Shown piece after piece: positions 58,901 to 64,000 of a stretch of 64,000 nucleotides of DNA. A program made the translations under genes and the position numbers. The stretch comes from Pomphorhynchus laevis (taxonomy: Eukaryota > Acanthocephala > Palaeacanthocephala > Echinorhynchida > Pomphorhynchidae). Numbering within the stretch: the first letter of the stretch is position 1; each line of letters begins with the position of its first letter. Under the pieces are notes generated by a model. That model did not search any database and had not been told where the DNA came from. It worked only from the letters and a program-made list of their open reading frames with translations. Location: assembly GCA_012934845.2 (NCBI GenBank), contig WNNJ02003592.1:62001-126000 (forward strand), in the 5' to 3' direction.

Positions 58901-60400
58901 GTTATAGATTTGTAACTATAGAGAAAGTTAATACAAAAGAATCAGATCAGCTAACTGAGTCTACGTACTTTAAAAATAGTGATAAATAAAATTCAAATAA
59001 TTAAATAATATGTCGTGCAGTGGCGAAAATGACATATTTGTATCACGGGAATTAATGATTCAATAGTTTGCTAATCACTAATTAATTATTATTAATTAAT
59101 TAGTAATTAATTATAATTAATTATAATTAATTAAATTATAATTATAATCGTATTATTAATTCTTTACTAGATGTTATCTAGATATACGAATATAGAGAAA
59201 GACGATATTGATAACAATCACTCGAGAAAGAAGCTCTATAGAATCACATTTACGATAAAATTTACTTTATCACATGTGATATCTTTCATCATTACATTAC
59301 TTGATCATTTATCTGGAAAGCTTGGACAAACAAGAACTTACATTTTAGACTTCCGTTGTAAACATTGGGGCATATGTCCTTTAAAGATAAAACACAAAAT
59401 ACAGAGAAAAATTCAAAAACATCTAAAATATAGAAACTTATTTTGAACAATTATAAGAGATAACTTAAATTGAGTTATCTGGTCAAAAAGACATTTTAAT
59501 TTAAACATCAAATTATATTAACCAAAATTAGAATACTTATTTAATAAACATATATAACATATATGTTATATATGCTATAATTTATATCTATAAATTATAA
59601 AAGGAATCAAATAAATAAAAAATTATCTAGATTTATAAAGTTATATAAACATAATATATTAATTATTAAAGTTATGTGACGAAATCAAACACTTTTACAT
59701 TGTATGACAACAAGAGGTTAAATCAAAAATACGTGTCCTAATAATATCGTAATGTTCATTATAAATATATAAATATAAACTATATGTAGAATATAATTAA
59801 ATTACAAAATATTGTAGAATAAAGCATTGCAGATTTAAAGATTGACATGAAATCTAATTAAAAGAGAAAAATTGCGCTGGTAGCTTATTTGAAATTGATA
59901 ACACAATTTCAAATAATGTGCAGATACATTTCAGAAATATTTTCTAATTTTATTATACATAGGAATATGCTTTCCTCACATGAGTCTTACATAAACAATT
60001 TCTTATATCTAATACATTAGATAGTATCAATACTTGACCACTTCATTAAAATACTGAATTGTAACAAATCTTAATTTATATAATAATAAGATTTTAAAAT
60101 TAAAATTTTAAGATTTTAAAATAAGGATTTTAAGATTTGAGATTAAGATTTAAAATTTTAAAATAAAGATTTATTAAAAAATAAATCGTTTGAACTAATT
60201 TTATAGAAAATTTATTACACAATTTTAAACAATTTCAAGTAATCGTTTTAAATTTATTTACAAATAATTAATGTAATTATTTAATTAATTTAATGTAATT
60301 ATTTATTTGCAGTCTTGGGAACAAATATTTCTACCAAGTAACTAACGAACAATATGATCGCAAAAAAATTCTAAATTATAATTGTTCTCGCAAATCACAT
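55991..60400. other. Presumed first large DLST intron; A+T-rich, no gene
   Basis: Mostly A+T-rich sequence, with a repeat-family-1 block at 57.35-58.1 kb. Local duplications include 'ttaattatta.taattaatt' runs near 58830-58890 and 59080-59130. A 91-codon ATG frame at 59171-59446 has no recognisable feature. No consistent DLST exon was found here. Confidence 0.5.
57350..58090 (+). repeat. Repeat family 1, best-preserved copy
   Basis: This copy shows all the blocks in order: 'gatcagataactaactatac', 'aacttgcttgaaaattagta', 'atttctggcagaagttatgt', a second 'gagtctacgtattttacga', 'aacagacgttgtatcagaat', the core 'ggaactgctatgctatcagg' with 'cccaacatagcagcggggcc', and 'tattgtttattattcatcca'. It serves as a reference for the family. 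Confidence 0.8.
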
Positions 60401-60404
60401 TATT

Positions 60405-60890
60405 AACATTATCCAGATTTTGTTTATACCGGCAGTAGTAGAGACGTATGGGGGCTGGAACGACCAAGGCGAACGTCTCATGCGATCGATAGCAAGACAG
60501 ATATCCGCCACAACTGGGATCGAATATCATAAAACGGTAGATCACCTATTCCAAAGAGCATCGTTGGCCCTCATGCGCGGAAATGCTCGGGCAATCTTAG
60601 CGTCGTTGAATGGACGCAACCACCCACTATCTGATGCCCCACAGACGATAATGGAAACACCGAAGCGTCGTATGTTCAATACTGAACCATACAATGATAT
60701 CGCTAGTATATTAACTCGACTATCATCAGTCGAAAGCGAATCATGTGGGGTTCCGTTGCAAGCATTGGACGCGCCAACCGAATCAGCTGCAAATACGGCA
60801 AAGGAGACAAGCCAGGTAGACGCCGGCGGAAAGGATGTGGCGAGCTTGGACACAAGCCGCTCGTGGCGAAACTGAAGAGTTTGTGAAGAG
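60405..60890 (+). mobile_element. RLE-type non-LTR retrotransposon, copy C (C-terminal tail only)
   Basis: An open frame from about 60390 to the TGA at 60873-60875 encodes FIPAVVETYGGWNDQGERLM, RSIARQISATTGIEY and LFQRASLALMRGNARAILAS, then a polar tail. This is the conserved C-terminal module of the same RLE family (F.P.AVET.G......LI..I...I...TG......LFQR.S.A..RGNA..IL), which normally follows the WDFTC nuclease core. The frame is unbroken over about 150 codons and G+C-rich, so the insertion may be younger than copies A and B. It lies in the presumed first DLST intron, on the opposite strand. It is 5'-truncated. Confidence 0.75.
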
Positions 60891-61685
60891 CTCACACTAA
60901 ATAATTTATATTATATCTTGTTGACCTGAATTTTCAGATTAATTTTTATTTATACTAGATATGCATTTTACTAAAAAACGGTTTATAATTTTGAAAACAT
61001 TTAATTTTTCAAAGGTCAATTTTGAATATTTTTGATAATCGTCATATTCATATGATTCAAAATCTTCCCAAATGTTTACTTTGCCACAGGAAAAAATGCT
61101 GAAAAAATAAATTATTTATTAAAATAATTTATTGATCGCTATTAACGACTAGCATCAGCTGAACACAAAAATTGATTTCAAAAGATAATTCTAATTATCT
61201 AATTAATTTTTTTAAATAAATTCTAGATCATTTTATTATCGTAAACTAAAATTTCTAAAAAAAATTATTTTTGTCTTGAAATTAGATTTGTATTAAATAA
61301 AAATATAACATAATTTTATTACCGTGAGTAAAGTGAAATTTTATTATAAATTTTTTAATTTTATAATTTAAAATTATATTTTATTTTAACAAATTTTAGT
61401 TTTCCTGTTGCGTGATTAACGAACAGAATTTTTATTATTTAGATGTACTGATCCAGCTAATTTCAACGTCGTGTAAATATGCACAAACTGAGTTCGTAAC
61501 TAAAAAATTATTCGAAGTTACAGGCGATTGACACAGTTTTGAAAATTATTATAAACTTATTTGATTAAACTTGCAATCGATAATCGCACATCAATTAATA
61601 ACACACGATTGACATACGATAATGTTGAAATGAAAATATCTTTAAAATCAAGTATCTTAAAAATAAAAAAATTAATAAAACTTAC

Positions 61686-61771
61686 CTGTCGAAAACCTTC
61701 GAAACTAAAACAAACAGATGATTTAAGGTAAAAAACTTTGGAGTGTGCGGTGTGTAATTTATCGTTTGCAT
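61686..61771 (-). CDS. Candidate 5' coding exon of DLST (tentative)
   Basis: An ATG at 61771 opens MQTINYTPHTPKFFTLNHLF through SKVFD and meets a very good donor CAG|GTAAGT at 61685. A basic, hydroxylated, non-acidic start would suit a mitochondrial presequence. The phase it leaves does not join directly to 55990, so at least one more exon would be needed. Another donor-like GTAAGTAA sits at 62187. Assignment rests on position and strand only. Confidence 0.25.
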
Positions 61772-64000
61772 TATGTGTTGCCTTATAATACGGTAGGTTT
61801 ATATAATTATTATATTTTTTATTAAATTATTCTATGTCGAAAATAATAATTGTTCAAATTGTCGAAATCATTGTAATACTCGATTACTCTAATGTTTGTA
61901 AAATAATTCATTGTAACAAAGTCGGGTTATGCATTATTCACACTTGACAAATAGTTCCAAATTTTGAAATAAATCAGTTTAATTGCTCAGTTGACGTTGT
62001 AATTGAAGACCCTATTGAATTATGAGCTTCATTATTTCTTAGAAAATTGAGATGCGCTTACTATTTTTGTTTGAAGCATCGAAACGCTAATGATAGTTTT
62101 TTTATTTAACAAAACTATTTAGAACACACTAAAATTTGTTTGTATAATAGCGTATCGATGAATTCGTTTATTAGGCTTGTTACTTACCCGATCGTTTAAT
62201 CAGACGTTTGGTCAGACGAATAGAAATGAGAAGTATATGATAGATGGTCAAACCTACGACTCCACTGACGAAACACAATAGGGGTGATCATAGACTTCAA
62301 ACAAATTTAAATGCAGAATATATCTAAAACGTGTTGAACGAAAAAATCCATCAATAAAATTGCAAATACAGCTAAAAAACGTTTTGGTAAGACGGGAACA
62401 ATTTGAGAAAATTAAATTATTATACAGCAAAGAAAGCCCTGCCTAGAATCCGGATTTAAGGAATAAGGAAAACACACACAGCATAAACATATAATATCCG
62501 TAGGATAAGAAATCAATGAATATTCATTGAATAAATACAAAAATTCAAATGCGATCATCACTCGTCAATAACCAGAAAAACAAAATTTAGCTTTTTCGAT
62601 TTCAAACGAGAATGACAGTCAAAATGAAATCTATTTTCTATTTATTAAACGAAAGTCAAGAATGCAACAAACATAGGGTGTACTTTATCAAATAAAATGC
62701 AGGAAATGTGAGAAGTCTATGGGTTAAGCCATATAAGCATCACATACTAGAAAAAAGAAACAGTGCATCCATCTAAAAACAATAAATAATACAAAAAACT
62801 CAAATGTTTAATAAACTAAAACAATATAATTGAGTTTAATGATAACATTTTAGGAAAAAATGAAAAGTAAAGAAAAAATTTTCGTTTTATTCACAAAAAG
62901 AAACCATTGACATCAACTGACATTCATGTAAATGAATATTTAGTATGAAGAAAAATGATACAGGGTAGAAGTCAAACACCAATCTGTATATTCCAATTTG
63001 CATTATTTGCTAATGAGAAAAGTTCCTTGGATTCTTTCGTATAAGAATGTAAGAATTTAACATTCTTTCGTAATGTGACGAATGTTAACAAACATTCGTC
63101 ACATTCAATTTGGTGCTTTGTTTGAACTTGAAATTATTAAGTTAATAATTAACTATTTAATTATTTTGAGTCAATTATTTCGATTAATTTTTTGAGTCAA
63201 TGCACATCAAGTATGAAGAGAAAGGATACAGGATAGAAGTCAGCAATCTAAATATTTCTATAGACAACATGTGTTAATGAAAAAGGTTTATTGGATTCTT
63301 TCGTATAAAGTTACCAAACATTCACAACATTTACATATTTGGTGTTTTGTGTGAACTAACTTGAAAAGGGTCACAGTACGTAAATAAAACGTTTTGGATT
63401 TAATAAATTAATAAATCAAGGGGTGAACTACATGCCCAGCAAAAACGGGTATATCATGAAATAAGGATGGGATGTTCTTTAAATTAAAAGAATTTAGACA
63501 ACCACAATATTTTATAAAATAATTTAATATTACATGTATTAACAGATACACCAGATATACCAGATACATTTTAATTAAAGGAAATAATTATTTTATAAAT
63601 TAAAAATACATCCAAGTAAGCAATACAATATCAAGCATATAACATAAAATATTTTTATTAAAATTTATGAACATATTACATTATTCAAAAATATACAATA
63701 TACATTTCAATTAATAAAAAACTATTTTAGTAATAAAAAATACATTTAAGTGAATTTTATACATACATTTAATTGAGATTCAACAGACTTTCTTATGAAA
63801 ATAGGTATCAAATTACAGATACGAATTGTAGACATTGAGAAATATGGCAATCTAAAATATAAAATAAAATACATTATCGTCTTATCAATATAATTTTGAA
63901 TAATTTCAGATTATGATTTTAAAATATTAATGTATTGTTACATTTTGAAATCTATTATTATCTAACAACACTATATTTTTATTTATTTTTTAAATAAAAT
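61772..64000. other. No gene seen
   Basis: A+T-rich sequence with one clear direct repeat (62943-63368). A good 5' splice-site-like 'gtaagtaa' on the minus strand at 62187 might belong to a 5' UTR exon of DLST. No domain-bearing frame is present. Confidence 0.5.
62943..63368. repeat. Direct repeat, about 270-bp period
   Basis: 'agtatgaagaaaaatgatac' plus 'agggtagaagtca' (62943) recurs as 'agtatgaagagaaaggatac' plus 'aggatagaagtca' (63211). 'ttggattctttcgtataa' is shared at about 63028 and 63291, and 'ttggtg.tttgt.tgaac' at about 63110 and 63340. Both units keep this order. Confidence 0.7.

Noticed and set aside
59171-59446. 91-codon ATG frame MLSRYTNIEKDD...
   Set aside because: Lys/Ile-rich with no domain, in A+T-rich intronic DNA. 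A real gene cannot be excluded but nothing supports one.

Overview
The window looks like nuclear DNA of an invertebrate animal. It is very A+T rich and gene-poor, with spliced genes that have GT..AG introns (several only 44-51 bp, others over 1 kb), mitochondrial and secretory-pathway genes of animal type, and many retroelement remains. I cannot place it below the level of an invertebrate metazoan. There is no sign of operons, bacterial genes, CRISPR arrays or rRNA genes.

Host genes. Three are secure. (1) 26703-29090 (+) is an intronless-looking ORF for a secreted-then-membrane-anchored leucine-rich-repeat protein with an FN3-like region, one transmembrane helix and a cytoplasmic Cys cluster. 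(2) 38902-40074 (-) is a single-exon DHHC palmitoyltransferase of the ZDHHC6 type. (3) 46549-55990 and beyond (-) is the 2-oxoglutarate dehydrogenase E2 component (dihydrolipoamide succinyltransferase, DLST). Ten exons can be read, covering the lipoyl domain, linker and catalytic domain; its 5' presequence exons lie further right and are only tentatively placed near 61.7 kb. Two weaker host candidates are a small TATA-led ORF locus at 16.2-17.1 kb and an orphan C-terminal coding piece at 25.73-25.99 kb inside a duplicated 258-bp unit.

Mobile DNA. The rest is dominated by decayed retroelements of several lineages. A restriction-like-endonuclease (RLE) non-LTR family is present as three separate pieces (2.6-4.1 kb, 42.75-44.9 kb, 60.4-60.9 kb). 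An APE-type LINE with a gag-like ORF1 lies at 33.2-36.2 kb. LINE C-terminal tails lie at 11.6-12.2, 29.6-30.2 and 41.6-42.0 kb. A Penelope-like element with a GIY-YIG segment lies at 30.5-31.85 kb. A tRNA-derived SINE candidate sits at 40.8-41.0 kb. Next to the Penelope relic is a near-perfect 126-bp-arm inverted repeat (32132-32399) whose unit recurs at 46.2 kb and carries a hammerhead-ribozyme-like core.

Repeats. A 294-bp tandem array lies at 9.73-10.91 kb. An abundant A+T-rich interspersed family, recognised by a hairpin-bearing GC-richer core, occurs in both orientations across the window and is densest inside the large DLST introns. There are several foldback hairpins and many local direct duplications. 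Long stretches (12.3-16.2, 17.1-25.6, 61.8-64 kb) show no convincing gene.
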